64,000 nucleotides of DNA. It comes from Caldithrix sp. Lineage in GTDB: Bacteria; Zhuqueibacterota; Zhuqueibacteria; Thermofontimicrobiales; Sulfurfontimicrobiaceae. Numbering within the stretch: the stretch's first letter is position 1; the number at the start of each line of letters is the position of its first letter. Shown piece after piece: positions 1 to 8,159 of the stretch. The stretch spans positions 1 to 64,000 of the forward strand of contig DYKB01000017.1 in the NCBI GenBank assembly GCA_020722815.1, given 5' to 3'. Made by a program: the position numbers and the translations under genes. Below the pieces are notes generated by a model, which saw only the letters and a program-made list of their open reading frames with translations, was not told the DNA's origin and ran no database searches.

Positions 1-251
1 AGAGCTGATCTTTTGATGAGGCGCCGTCGGCTTGAGAATATTCCAGCAGACTTTATCCACCGCTGCCCTGGACACAAAAAATGAAAATTGTTTGTTTTCA
101 CCCGGTGATCGGTTACGAATTTTCACGAGCTTTAGCTCATGGTTCCATGAACGCCTCCCGATAATCACCGGGCTTTTAAGCCCGATTCCTTAAACGCCCG
201 TGGGTTAAAACCCACTTTAATATTGGGGGCGCCTGATGATCCACGAGCTAA

Positions 252-393
252 AGAAGGTGTCCAAGAACTAGAAAAATTGTCATGGCGAGGCGTTTTTTGC
301 CAAAGCAATCCCCTGTTAAAACGGCGGAGATTGCTTCGTCGCCAAAAACGCTCCTCGCCATGACAGTTCCGGGTTAGTTCGCGGACACCTTCT
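252..393. repeat. Inverted-repeat element (MITE-like, family 3)
   Basis: The ends are near-perfect inverted repeats: the left end reads AGAAGGTGTCCAAGAACTA and the reverse complement of the right end reads AGAAGGTGTCCGCGAACTA. Nested inside is a second inverted pair, GTCATGGCGAGGCG near 279-292 against CGCTCCTCGCCATGAC near 349-364, plus GATTGCTT/AAGCAATC. Almost the whole element can fold into one long hairpin. No coding capacity. Identification as a non-autonomous mobile element is inference, since only one copy is seen here. Confidence 0.6.
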
Positions 394-727
394 AAAGCTC
401 ATGGCTATCCATTTATTTATTAATGATTTACAGCCTTAACCTGACGGCTATCCCCCCAAACTCCTTCCCTCAGATCAGGGAAGGAGGGTATCCACTTCCC
501 CAAGTCCAGTAACGAAATGTGGGTCAAGATCAGTCTACCGGGAGAGGGTGATAGTGAGGACTTTGTGCATTGCACCGCATAAAGGCGATACACTCCTGAA
601 ATTATTCAAAACGCGTTACACGTCGATTTTGGAATTTCAATAATAATTTTATCGCTGGAAAACTCCGATTTTTTCTACGACCCAAACGCCTGAGTACTAA
701 AAGGCGGTGGTATAACCCGTAAAATAC

Positions 728-757
728 AAAAAGAGGCTAAAGTTTAGCCTCTTTTTG
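728..757 (-). terminator. Intrinsic terminator after the toastrack-type gene
   Basis: A perfect hairpin with arms AAAAAGAGGCTAAA / TTTAGCCTCTTTTT ends in a T-run. It lies about 55 nt past the stop codon of the minus-strand gene at 812-1672. Being a symmetrical palindrome with A and T tails, it could act in both directions. Confidence 0.8.
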
Positions 758-811
758 TTAGAATTGGGGGATCTGAGTATGTTAAATTTTAAAAATTTCT
801 ATTATTAATTT

Positions 812-1672
812 TTATTGAACTCGTATTTTAAGCTCACCGATCCCTGTTGAAATACGTAAATTCAAATGCTCGCCCAGTTTATCAAAATTTTCGGAATAGT
901 AATAACTGCCGCGTTTTTCAAACCAGTTCGGATAATTTACCTCAGAAAGAAATAAAAATTTGGAAACTTTCATTTTGGTACCACTATTTTCGGGGATGAT
1001 GATTGTCGTTTCACCAATGTCCAGATCAACATCTGCCGTGGCATCTTTCAATTTTGCGCCAGAAAAATCCAGGTGCATTTCGCCGATACCTGAATTAATA
1101 TCAGCAATTTCAAAATTCGCATTACCCAGATTGGCAATTTTTAACTCACCGACTTTTACATTTACTTCAAACGAAGTCATACGAACCAGATTCGGTTGGT
1201 CAAAATCAACCGATACATCTCCAGCCCAATTACGTAATGCTACACTTTTTAGACGAAGATCCCCAAGCTCAAAATCGACTGCACCAGCTTTAATATTGGC
1301 GTCCAAATCGATCTGTGGGGCTTCAGGTAATAAAACTTCTACTTTAAGGTGATTATCATTGTCGTGTTCCGAATCGTTGTGCCACGGAAATTCCTGATCA
1401 AAAATAATATGAATCAGATTTCGACTTTTGTTATAATCAATCTCTTTTTCTATTTCTTCGCCATCATATTTATAAAAGATACGGCATTCGTTCGGATTAG
1501 AATTTTTTCGAACATCTACTTCACCGGCATCAATTTCAATGTTAACTTTTATTTTTGTACTTTCAATTTTAAAAATCTTTTCGGATTCGTAAGCCTGACA
1601 ATTGTCAACTATTAAAGAATTTATAAGCCCCAGGCTCAAGGCAAAAATTGACCAAAATATGATTGATTTCAT
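812..1672 (-). CDS. Secreted toastrack-like beta-repeat protein (DUF4097-like)
   Basis: The 286-residue product starts with a signal peptide (hydrophobic residues 4-22, then a cleavage-like site near CQA-Y). The rest is a repetitive beta pattern in which short strands recur with G-[ED]-[VLM]-[DKH] turns: GEVDV, GAVDF, GDVSV, GELKI, GEMHL, GETTI, GELKI. This is typical of toastrack / DUF4097-type putative adhesin domains and the LiaF/LiaG C-terminal fold, so an envelope or outer-surface role is likely but unproven. It is monocistronic, with its own terminator. No catalytic motif is visible. The fold assignment rests on the repeat rhythm rather than a diagnostic motif. Confidence 0.7.
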   Translation of the reverse strand: MKSIIFWSIFALSLGLINSLIVDNCQAYESEKIFKIESTKIKVNIEIDAGEVDVRKNSNPNECRIFYKYDGEEIEKEIDYNKSRNLIHIIFDQEFPWHNDSEHDNDNHLKVEVLLPEAPQIDLDANIKAGAVDFELGDLRLKSVALRNWAGDVSVDFDQPNLVRMTSFEVNVKVGELKIANLGNANFEIADINSGIGEMHLDFSGAKLKDATADVDLDIGETTIIIPENSGTKMKVSKFLFLSEVNYPNWFEKRGSYYYSENFDKLGEHLNLRISTGIGELKIRVQ

Positions 1673-1976
1673 TTAAGCTCTCAATTTTTTAAAACGTAAA
1701 AACGAAAAAAATCTCATCCACGCTGTTTTATAAGGCCAAATCCCTTGTAATTCCCTTTAATCATCCCTTAAGGGATACGCAGAAAATATATTTTTGTGTC
1801 AGACAAAATTAAAAAATTTTCTACCGAGGCGCTTTTTCAATTGCACGAACAAAAATTCTTTCTTATATTAGTTTGTGATTTTTAATCAAAATGGACTGTC
1901 CTGTTAAATAATGATACCCATTTAATTCGATATACTATTGAGTCAGTAAATTTTCTTGCTAAAATGGAGGCTGTCA

Positions 1977-2975
1977 ATGAAAACCCAATTAATAAGCATC
2001 ATTTTGTTGTCATTTGTCCTGTTTAAATTCCAACTTGCAAAAAGTGCGGATGATATTCAGGTCATGGGGGATTGGGAAGGTAGTTTTCAAACCCTAAATG
2101 GAGATTATGGCACGCTGGAAAGTCAGGTCATTGCAGCGGGAAACGGGACCTACCGCGCGATTATTATGATCAATTCAGGTACACAGGTAGAATTGACTGG
2201 TACACAGACCGATCAGACTGTGGTTTTTGCTGGAAAAATCGATGTGGGCCCAGAAATGGGCGGCCTGTACGAAATAAAAGCCGAAATTGTAAATGGAAAA
2301 TTTACCGGCACTTTTAAGGGTTATGAAAATAGTGGAACGCTGGAGCTAAAAAAAATTGAAAAAAAGTCACCAACGCTGGGTTTGGAACCACCAGCAGGTG
2401 CAATTATTCTTTTTGATGGTAAAAATTTAAAGAAGTGGCAAAAAGTTGGTGGCGGAAAACCTACATGGGAGCTACTGCCGTCAGGAGAAATGGAGGTCAG
2501 AAAAAGCAGTATGATGACAAAAGAAAATTTTGGGGATCATCAACTGCATATCGAATTTAAAACGCCCTTCATGCCCGAAGCACGGGGACAAAAGCGGGGA
2601 AATAGCGGGGTTTATGTTGCGGGTCGTTATGAAGTTCAGGTACTGGATAGTTATGGTCTAAAACCGGCTGATAATTTATGTGGTGGAATTTATAAAAAGG
2701 CGGTTCCTGCCGCAAACGCCTGCTATCCGCCACTAACCTGGCAGACCTACGATATTACTTTTTATGCACCAAAATTTGATGCGGCTGGTAATAAAACGAA
2801 ACCTGCTGAAATTACGGTGAAGCACAATGGCATCCTGATTCATGATCGTATTGTACTGGATGGTCCAACTCCGGGCGGGGTGGATCAGGATGAAACCAAA
2901 CCGGGTGGTTTAATGCTGCAGGATCATGGCAATAAAGTACAGTTTAAAAATATTTGGGTTCTCCCTATCAAATAA
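1977..2975 (+). CDS. Secreted 3-keto-glycoside hydrolase-like protein (DUF1080)
   Basis: A 332-residue protein with a signal peptide (residues 1 to about 24). A small beta domain follows (about 25-125). The C-terminal domain (about 130-332) has the DUF1080 / 3-keto-disaccharide hydrolase features, a LamG-like sandwich: IILFDGKNLKKW, then G.GVYVAGRYEVQVLDSYG, then the closing VQFKNIWVLPI. An upstream in-frame TTG at 1956 is rejected because GGAGG at 1966-1970 sits 6 nt before ATG 1977. A Gfo/Idh/MocA oxidoreductase gene follows 64 bp downstream on the same strand. That pairing is common in pathways that oxidise sugars at C3 and then cleave the keto-glycoside, so a role in periplasmic glycoside breakdown is the best guess. 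Confidence 0.85.
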   Translation: MKTQLISIILLSFVLFKFQLAKSADDIQVMGDWEGSFQTLNGDYGTLESQVIAAGNGTYRAIIMINSGTQVELTGTQTDQTVVFAGKIDVGPEMGGLYEIKAEIVNGKFTGTFKGYENSGTLELKKIEKKSPTLGLEPPAGAIILFDGKNLKKWQKVGGGKPTWELLPSGEMEVRKSSMMTKENFGDHQLHIEFKTPFMPEARGQKRGNSGVYVAGRYEVQVLDSYGLKPADNLCGGIYKKAVPAANACYPPLTWQTYDITFYAPKFDAAGNKTKPAEITVKHNGILIHDRIVLDGPTPGGVDQDETKPGGLMLQDHGNKVQFKNIWVLPIK

Positions 2976-3039
2976 ATTTACGAAATGGTCACTAATTTGG
3001 AAATGACATAATTCACATTCATTCCAAGGAGGATATTTA

Positions 3040-4290
3040 ATGAAACCTGTTAATTTTGGTCTGGTCGGTCTTGGTGGATATGCGAAAGTATACCACGACA
3101 TTTTAACTGAATTGGTTGAAAATAAAACGGCTCGCTTGATTGCTGTTGCCGAATGGCAGCCTGAAAAATTTAATGATCCGATTGATAAACTTAAGCGAGC
3201 CGGCGTGAAAATTTTTAAAGATTACGACGAATTGCTGGCCGTGTGTGAGAAAGAGCTGGATATTGTGGCATTGCCCGTTGGGATTCATCTGCATGTTCCG
3301 TTTACAATTAAGGCGCTCAAACGCGGTATCCATGTCCTTTGTGAAAAACCGGTCGCCGTCACCATTCAGGATGTCGACTCCCTGATTCAGGAGCGAGAAA
3401 AATCAGGGAAAATGGTATTTATCGGATTTCAGGAGATTCTAAGTCCTTCGATCAGGCAGATAAAAGAGCGAATGATTGCGGGTGAGCTGGGTAAAATTCA
3501 TACAATAAAACTCAAAGGCGGCTGGCCGCGCCCCAAGTCCTATTATACCCGAAATGCCTGGGCTGGAAAATTACGTATGGGTACAAACTGGGTACTGGAT
3601 GGACCGGCTCATAATGCGATGGCTCATTATCTGAATAATATGTTTTATGTGGCCTCACCCCTTCCGTCACAGAGTGCGGTTCCTATTTCAATTCAGGCTG
3701 AATTATATCGCGCCTGGCCAATTGAAACGTATGACACGGTTTGTCTGAAATCAAAACTAAACACCGGAACGGATTTATTCTTTTTCGCATCGCACTGTTC
3801 TGAAACCGAATTTCATCCAGAAATGAGTATTATCGCCGAAAAAGCAACGGTTATTCGAAAATTTGAAAATGGCGCGACCACGATTCATTACAATGATGGA
3901 CGAAAAGAGAATTTCGACGATGGTACCGCCAATCCGCGTCGGGAAGTCTTTGTAAGTGCCATTAAAAATTTGCAAGGCCAGGATGCGCATCATTGTAGTC
4001 TGGAGATTGCCCGCTCCCAAACACTTTGTGTCAATGGTATGCATGAGAGTTGTCCAAAAATTTTTGAAATTCCACCTTCCGAGATTATTGACAAAGAAAT
4101 TCCATTGGCACCCAATTCAACAGAAGTCGATTCTTTAAAGGTTATTCGTGGATTTGATGCGATGATTCATCAGGCATATTATACCGAAAAGCTTTTCTCG
4201 GAAATGGATATCAAGTGGGGTCGGTCAACGCAGCTTTTTAATTTGAAAGATTATCATCATTTTCCGTCGACTGATTTTAGCATTGGATGA
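3040..4290 (+). CDS. Gfo/Idh/MocA family oxidoreductase
   Basis: A cytoplasmic NAD(P)-dependent sugar oxidoreductase of 416 residues, at the usual upper size for the family. The Rossmann signature is at residues 7-18 (GLVGLGGYAKVY), and the conserved CEKP motif, whose lysine is part of the active site, is at 101-104. The C-terminal alpha/beta domain follows, with WVLDGPAHNAMAHYL, where histidines sit at the usual catalytic place. A strong AAGGAGG lies 8 nt before the ATG. It follows the DUF1080 protein, probably in one transcript, suggesting joint action on a 3-keto sugar. The substrate cannot be read from sequence. It converges on the aminopeptidase gene with only 15 bp between. Confidence 0.88.
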   Translation: MKPVNFGLVGLGGYAKVYHDILTELVENKTARLIAVAEWQPEKFNDPIDKLKRAGVKIFKDYDELLAVCEKELDIVALPVGIHLHVPFTIKALKRGIHVLCEKPVAVTIQDVDSLIQEREKSGKMVFIGFQEILSPSIRQIKERMIAGELGKIHTIKLKGGWPRPKSYYTRNAWAGKLRMGTNWVLDGPAHNAMAHYLNNMFYVASPLPSQSAVPISIQAELYRAWPIETYDTVCLKSKLNTGTDLFFFASHCSETEFHPEMSIIAEKATVIRKFENGATTIHYNDGRKENFDDGTANPRREVFVSAIKNLQGQDAHHCSLEIARSQTLCVNGMHESCPKIFEIPPSEIIDKEIPLAPNSTEVDSLKVIRGFDAMIHQAYYTEKLFSEMDIKWGRSTQLFNLKDYHHFPSTDFSIG

Positions 4291-4305
4291 GTTTGCCCGT
4301 TTTCA

Positions 4306-5265
4306 TCAGGGAGTATCAATCATGATAACTCCATTTTGAATAATCTCTTTCCCATCGATGACAACTGTCGGTTTGGTGATTACCATCTCAATTGGTGTAT
4401 TGCCATTCCCCTGGTGATGGGTTGAATTTTCTGCTCCAAAGGTAAAATACACCACGCCGAGCACCTTTTTGCTTTCATCTATTGAAACACCAAATCGTGC
4501 CATATCATTCGTTCCAATACCAAAGCGAATAATTTGGCGCGCATTCACACCTCTGGCCTTAAATTGTTTTCGAAGGATGTCCGCATCACCATTTCCCAAA
4601 ATTCTTTTGATTAACCCTTTTGAAATTTTCAGTTCAACCGGAGCAGATAATTTCTCAATGATATCAATGGCGCCATCAACTATAAGCGTGCCTTCACAAT
4701 GCTCTCCAATTGGATGGCAATAGGCTTCACCCGCCGGCAAAGTAGTGATTTGTCCCGGATAAACTGCCATTCCTGTATTGGAAAAGCCTTTCACATTTGT
4801 CAGACAAATATGGATATGTGAACCAGCCATTGTGGTGAGGGTTAATTTTTTTCCAATTGTCAAAATATCGGCAAGCTTTTGGGATAGCGATTTGACCTTC
4901 CGATAACGTGTTTTGATAATACAATGTAAATTTTTCTCTTCTACATTTACCAGGGATATAAATCGGGTTTTTAATGTCGATAATTCTAGATCCGCCAGAT
5001 GATTGTTTACTGGTTCATCTGTCAGCAAGATTACACCATTACTCTGCAACGCCAGGTTCATTATAAAAGGTGAAAAAGTCGAATTTTGCGGTCCATTCAA
5101 TGAAATATCCAGTAAGGCACTTTGTACCTTTAATTTTTGACTCTCAATCTGAAGAATTTTTCCAAATTCTAAATGATTGGAATCCGCAATGATGAGTAAA
5201 GTTTCATTTTTAGTAGTTCCCAAGCATTTTGAGAGTATAATTCGTGCGGCTTTCTCTAGTGGCAT
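4306..5265 (-). CDS. M29-like (AmpS / aminopeptidase T) metallopeptidase homologue
   Basis: A 319-residue protein resembling the short form of the COG2309 aminopeptidase family. The C-terminal half shows the family blocks LPAGEAYCHP, CEGTLIVDG, RFGIGTND, LGVVYFTFGAE and VVIDGKEIIQNG. Full M29 enzymes are about 400 residues, so this belongs to the shorter relatives. The block where M29 enzymes carry an H-x-D metal-binding pair reads P-I-E-M here, so activity should not be assumed; the conserved Glu of PAGE is present. There is no signal peptide, so it is cytoplasmic. The start has only a weak Shine-Dalgarno sequence. It appears to be transcribed alone. Confidence 0.75.
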   Translation of the reverse strand: MPLEKAARIILSKCLGTTKNETLLIIADSNHLEFGKILQIESQKLKVQSALLDISLNGPQNSTFSPFIMNLALQSNGVILLTDEPVNNHLADLELSTLKTRFISLVNVEEKNLHCIIKTRYRKVKSLSQKLADILTIGKKLTLTTMAGSHIHICLTNVKGFSNTGMAVYPGQITTLPAGEAYCHPIGEHCEGTLIVDGAIDIIEKLSAPVELKISKGLIKRILGNGDADILRKQFKARGVNARQIIRFGIGTNDMARFGVSIDESKKVLGVVYFTFGAENSTHHQGNGNTPIEMVITKPTVVIDGKEIIQNGVIMIDTP

Positions 5266-5558
5266 AAAAAGTACTTTTCACTCATAATAGTCAAAAAAAA
5301 TTTGATGTGAATATCAGGTAAACTACAATTAATTTTTCTCGCGTGTACCCTTCAAAAAAAAAATAATTGTCGAGTTATTGAAGGATAGCTTTTTTTATTC
5401 AATTCCAGTCCCCCAATATTTTCAATCCAGTCATCAGAAGAGGAAGCAAATAATATTGAGTCTATTTCAGTATAATTTCAGCATCAGCAGGGACAAGAAG
5501 ATATAATACTCTTTTCCTTCGTCAATAGCAAGCAGAAATTTTACTTTTTTTAGCAAAA

Positions 5559-6056
5559 TTAAATTACACGATGTTTGCTTCGTAACGCCTTCGGCGGTCC
5601 AAGTATTTCCGCCCAAACAAGACGCTCCTGAAAAGTTTCCGTCTCACTGAGAACCGGGGCATCTGGAACCACTTCTTTATTTAATTTTGAATCAATCGAT
5701 AAATTTTCCTTTTTCGGCTCAGCCATCATTTTTGAGGAAGGGCTTCCGGGGCTGGCAAAGGCTTCGGAGCGTTGTTGGGATTCAATTGACATCATTGGTT
5801 TAGCCTGAACTTTGGGTGGAATTTTTTTTGCTTGAACTTCTTTTTTTACCTGTTTTTCCGGAAGTCCAAACATTTCCGACAATTCACGCTTTAAAATATC
5901 TTCTACCGATTCGGTTTTTTCTACCTTTGGGGATGGTGGCGTCCGCTTTACAGCAGGACGGGGAGGTGGCGCCTTCTTTTGTTTTAAGGCTTGATTTATC
6001 ATTGAAATAATAAAAACAATAATGATAAAAATAAAATAGATTAAATCTCCAGACAT
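5559..6056 (-). CDS. Small membrane-anchored Pro/Lys-rich protein
   Basis: 165 residues: one N-terminal transmembrane helix (residues 4-22, no cleavage site) and then a long low-complexity cytoplasmic-type tail rich in Pro, Lys, Glu and Ser. It closes with a conserved-looking block, RLVWAEILGPPKALR. Longer versions starting at 6125 are rejected because AGGAG lies 6 nt before ATG 6056. It follows nfeD and floA on the same strand, separated from floA by about 215 bp that include an inverted-repeat element. No enzymatic domain is recognised. It may be a scaffold or partner of the flotillin microdomain, which is inference from position only. Confidence 0.6.
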   Translation of the reverse strand: MSGDLIYFIFIIIVFIISMINQALKQKKAPPPRPAVKRTPPSPKVEKTESVEDILKRELSEMFGLPEKQVKKEVQAKKIPPKVQAKPMMSIESQQRSEAFASPGSPSSKMMAEPKKENLSIDSKLNKEVVPDAPVLSETETFQERLVWAEILGPPKALRSKHRVI

Positions 6057-6132
6057 GTTTACTCCTATCCTCGAAAATGAGTAACGACAATATAAAAACA
6101 AGCCATAACGCCATGAATGCGGCATCAGAATA

Positions 6133-6233
6133 AATTGTAACAGTTCACCCTCATGGAACTCACGATTTAAAAATATTGCGATTATCGGTTTCTGTCGCGC
6201 AATCGCTCTCCTGAGTAGTGAACCATTACAATT
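6133..6233. repeat. Short inverted-repeat element (family 2)
   Basis: A 101-bp element whose ends are inverted repeats: left AATTGTAACAGTTCAC, right (reverse complement) AATTGTAATGGTTCAC, 14 of 16 identical. The interior contains a weaker inverted pair (ATTGCGAT / ATCGC). It lies between floA and the downstream anchored-protein gene. An element with related ends is at 18623-18773. A non-autonomous mobile origin is inferred. Confidence 0.55.
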
Positions 6234-6272
6234 AAATTATTTTCACCACTAAAAAAAAAATTCACTGCCAAC

Positions 6273-7253
6273 TTATTCACCTTTTTTTTCAGTTTTTTCA
6301 CCGGCAATTCGTTCCCGCATCTTCGTATCGGCTTGAACATTCTGTAACTGATAATAGTCCATTACGCCTAAATGTCCTTCACGAAAAGCCGTCGCAATTC
6401 CCCGTGGAATTTCAGTTTCAGCTTCAACGACCTTTGCCCGCATTTCCTGGGTCAAAGCCTTCATTTCCTGTTCCCGCGCCAGAGCCATGGCTTTTCGTTC
6501 CTCAGCTTTGGCCTGGGCAATCCGCTTATCCGCTTCAGCCTGATCCATTTGTAATTTTGCGCCAATATTTTCACCGACATCAACATCAGCGATGTCAATT
6601 GAAAGAATTTCGAATGCCGTGCCGGCATCCAGGCCTTTGGCCAATACCGTTTTAGAAATACTATCGGGATTTTCCAACACGGCTTTATGCGTTTTTGCGG
6701 AACCGATCGTTGTCACAATTCCTTCACCCACGCGTGCGACAATGGTTTCTTCACCAGCACCACCAACCAACCGTTCAATATTCGCCCGAACCGTTACTCG
6801 GGAAATCGCTTTCACCTGAATTCCATCCATTGCAACAGCCGCGATCATTGGCGTGGCGATTACTTTGGGATTCACCGAAACCTGAACCGCTTCTAAAACA
6901 TCGCGGCCAGCCAGATCAATTGCCGTTGCCCGTTCAAACGTCAATTTAATTTCGGCTTTATCGGCTGAAATTAGCGCATTTACAACGCGCTCTACGCGAC
7001 CACCCGCCAAATAATGAGCTTCCAACTTATTAATATCTAATTTGATTCCAGCTTTGGTCGCACTAATTAATGGTCGAATAATTGAGGCCGGCGGAACCTT
7101 TCGCAGTCGCATTCCAACTAAATCTTTCAACAACCGAACTTTCACCCCGGAAAAATAGGCCGTGATCCACAACCCCACCGGAATGAAATAAGTAAATAAA
7201 GCAAAGGCGATAATAATCGCAAACACAAAAAATATGGCAAGCAACCCTTCCAT
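6273..7253 (-). CDS. floA: Flotillin-like protein FloA
   Basis: A 326-residue protein of the FloA/YqfA (UPF0365) family, which organises functional membrane microdomains. It has an N-terminal membrane hairpin (residues 3-33) and the diagnostic stretch [20 protein letters not shown] (35-54). A band-7-like central part contains GVDA-type repeats ([41 protein letters not shown]). The C-terminal alanine/glutamate/lysine helix (about 235-290) is the expected oligomerisation coiled coil. Length matches the family. AGGAG precedes the ATG. nfeD lies 76 bp upstream on the same strand, the classic nfeD-flotillin pairing. Confidence 0.95.
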   Translation of the reverse strand: MEGLLAIFFVFAIIIAFALFTYFIPVGLWITAYFSGVKVRLLKDLVGMRLRKVPPASIIRPLISATKAGIKLDINKLEAHYLAGGRVERVVNALISADKAEIKLTFERATAIDLAGRDVLEAVQVSVNPKVIATPMIAAVAMDGIQVKAISRVTVRANIERLVGGAGEETIVARVGEGIVTTIGSAKTHKAVLENPDSISKTVLAKGLDAGTAFEILSIDIADVDVGENIGAKLQMDQAEADKRIAQAKAEERKAMALAREQEMKALTQEMRAKVVEAETEIPRGIATAFREGHLGVMDYYQLQNVQADTKMRERIAGEKTEKKGE

Positions 7254-7329
7254 AACTTTTCTCCTGATTTAAATTTTAAAAATTAGCAAAGTGAACTTGG
7301 TAAATCTTTGTGCTTTATCAAATAATGAT

Positions 7330-7809
7330 TCAAATTATCTGACGAACAACAATTCGATTCCCGGTAACTTCAACCACCTGAATTTTTTCACCTTTATTGA
7401 TAAATCCCCCTTCGGTAACGACATCATATTTTTTACCTTCGATAATAGCAATACCAGATGGGCGGAGCATGGAATAGGCAACCCCGGATTTATTCAAGAG
7501 CGCCAAATATTCCGAATTCTGCATGGAAAAACCATCTTCCTTTGATTCGTTTGTATCAAGAACGAGTTTTTTCCATGCCTGAGATCGCGTAAATAGCCAG
7601 ATCAAGATTGATGAAAAGAATAAAGAACCAATTAAAATAAGGTGAGCATAGAGAATTGGTAACTTTGAATAAGCAATAATAATCCCGCCAGCGATTGAAA
7701 TAAATCCAAAGACTCCAAAAATATTAAAACCAGGAATCAGGAAAATTTCAATAACCACCAACAAAAATCCCAGGATAATTAACCCCAGAATAAACAACCA
7801 AATGGTCAT
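7330..7809 (-). CDS. NfeD-family membrane protein (short form)
   Basis: A 159-residue short NfeD protein without the ClpP-like protease domain. Three transmembrane helices span about residues 3-70, with GFNIFGVFGFISIAGG in the second. A C-terminal OB-fold domain (about 100-159) carries the family pattern G.A...LRPSG.A...G..YDVVTEGGFI..G..I.VVEV.G..IVV. A longer reading from 7848 is rejected because GGAG lies 7 nt before ATG 7809. It heads the nfeD-floA operon and is expected to work with FloA in membrane organisation. A ~220-bp inverted-repeat element lies just upstream (7899-8118). Confidence 0.9.
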   Translation of the reverse strand: MTIWLFILGLIILGFLLVVIEIFLIPGFNIFGVFGFISIAGGIIIAYSKLPILYAHLILIGSLFFSSILIWLFTRSQAWKKLVLDTNESKEDGFSMQNSEYLALLNKSGVAYSMLRPSGIAIIEGKKYDVVTEGGFINKGEKIQVVEVTGNRIVVRQII

Positions 7810-7898
7810 ATTTTTCTCCAGTTGTGTAAAAGAACGAAGAAAAATCAAAAAGAATCGATTTTTTTAATAAAATCCCCCTGGAATTAATGCTCTAAATC

Positions 7899-8118
7899 AA
7901 TAGTTTTCGGCACATTTAAAAAAATTTCATCCATTTCCTCAAAGCAATATAATTCGGCAGGCCCGAATGCTTTCATCGGGCATCTATAATTTAATGGAAG
8001 AGGGTTTCCCGCCAAAAACATACAGGAATGACTGTGATCACTAATGAGGCGGTTAGGCTCCTAATTTATTAATTTATATAATGTTACTCCATTATCCACA
8101 AAGTGTACCGAACACTAT
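7899..8118. mobile_element. MITE-like element, family 1, copy A
   Basis: About 220 bp bounded by inverted ends: left AATAGTTTTCGGCACATTT, right (reverse complement) ATAGTGTTCGGTACACTTT. Both ends abut a TA dinucleotide. The interior carries a hairpin GCCCGA...TCGGGC and a second, damaged one (TTCCCGCC...CAGGAA). It occupies most of the 350-bp gap between the CsgG-like gene and nfeD. The same element recurs at 27294-27515 and 51642-51881. There is no coding capacity, so if mobile it depends on a transposase elsewhere. TA flanks suggest an IS630/Tc1-type enzyme (inference). Confidence 0.75.
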
Positions 8119-8159
8119 CATCACTTAATAAAATTACGTTGAAGATTTAAAAGTGATGA

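Larger units (their letters stand above)
1..811. other. Non-coding, palindrome-rich region
   Basis: No convincing gene is visible in this stretch. It holds several short perfect palindromes: CGGGCTTTTAAGCCCG near 169-184, GTGGGTTAAAACCCAC near 200-215, and a 10-bp stem (CTCCTTCCCT / AGGGAAGGAG) at 461-486. It also holds a 142-bp inverted-repeat element at 252-393 and a terminator at 728-757, both listed separately. The density of hairpins suggests accumulated repeat elements rather than a decayed gene. Confidence 0.6.

Noticed and set aside
960-1615. Plus-strand open frames opposite the toastrack gene
   Set aside because: They lack ribosome-binding sites and protein-like composition, and mirror a gene with a clear signal peptide.
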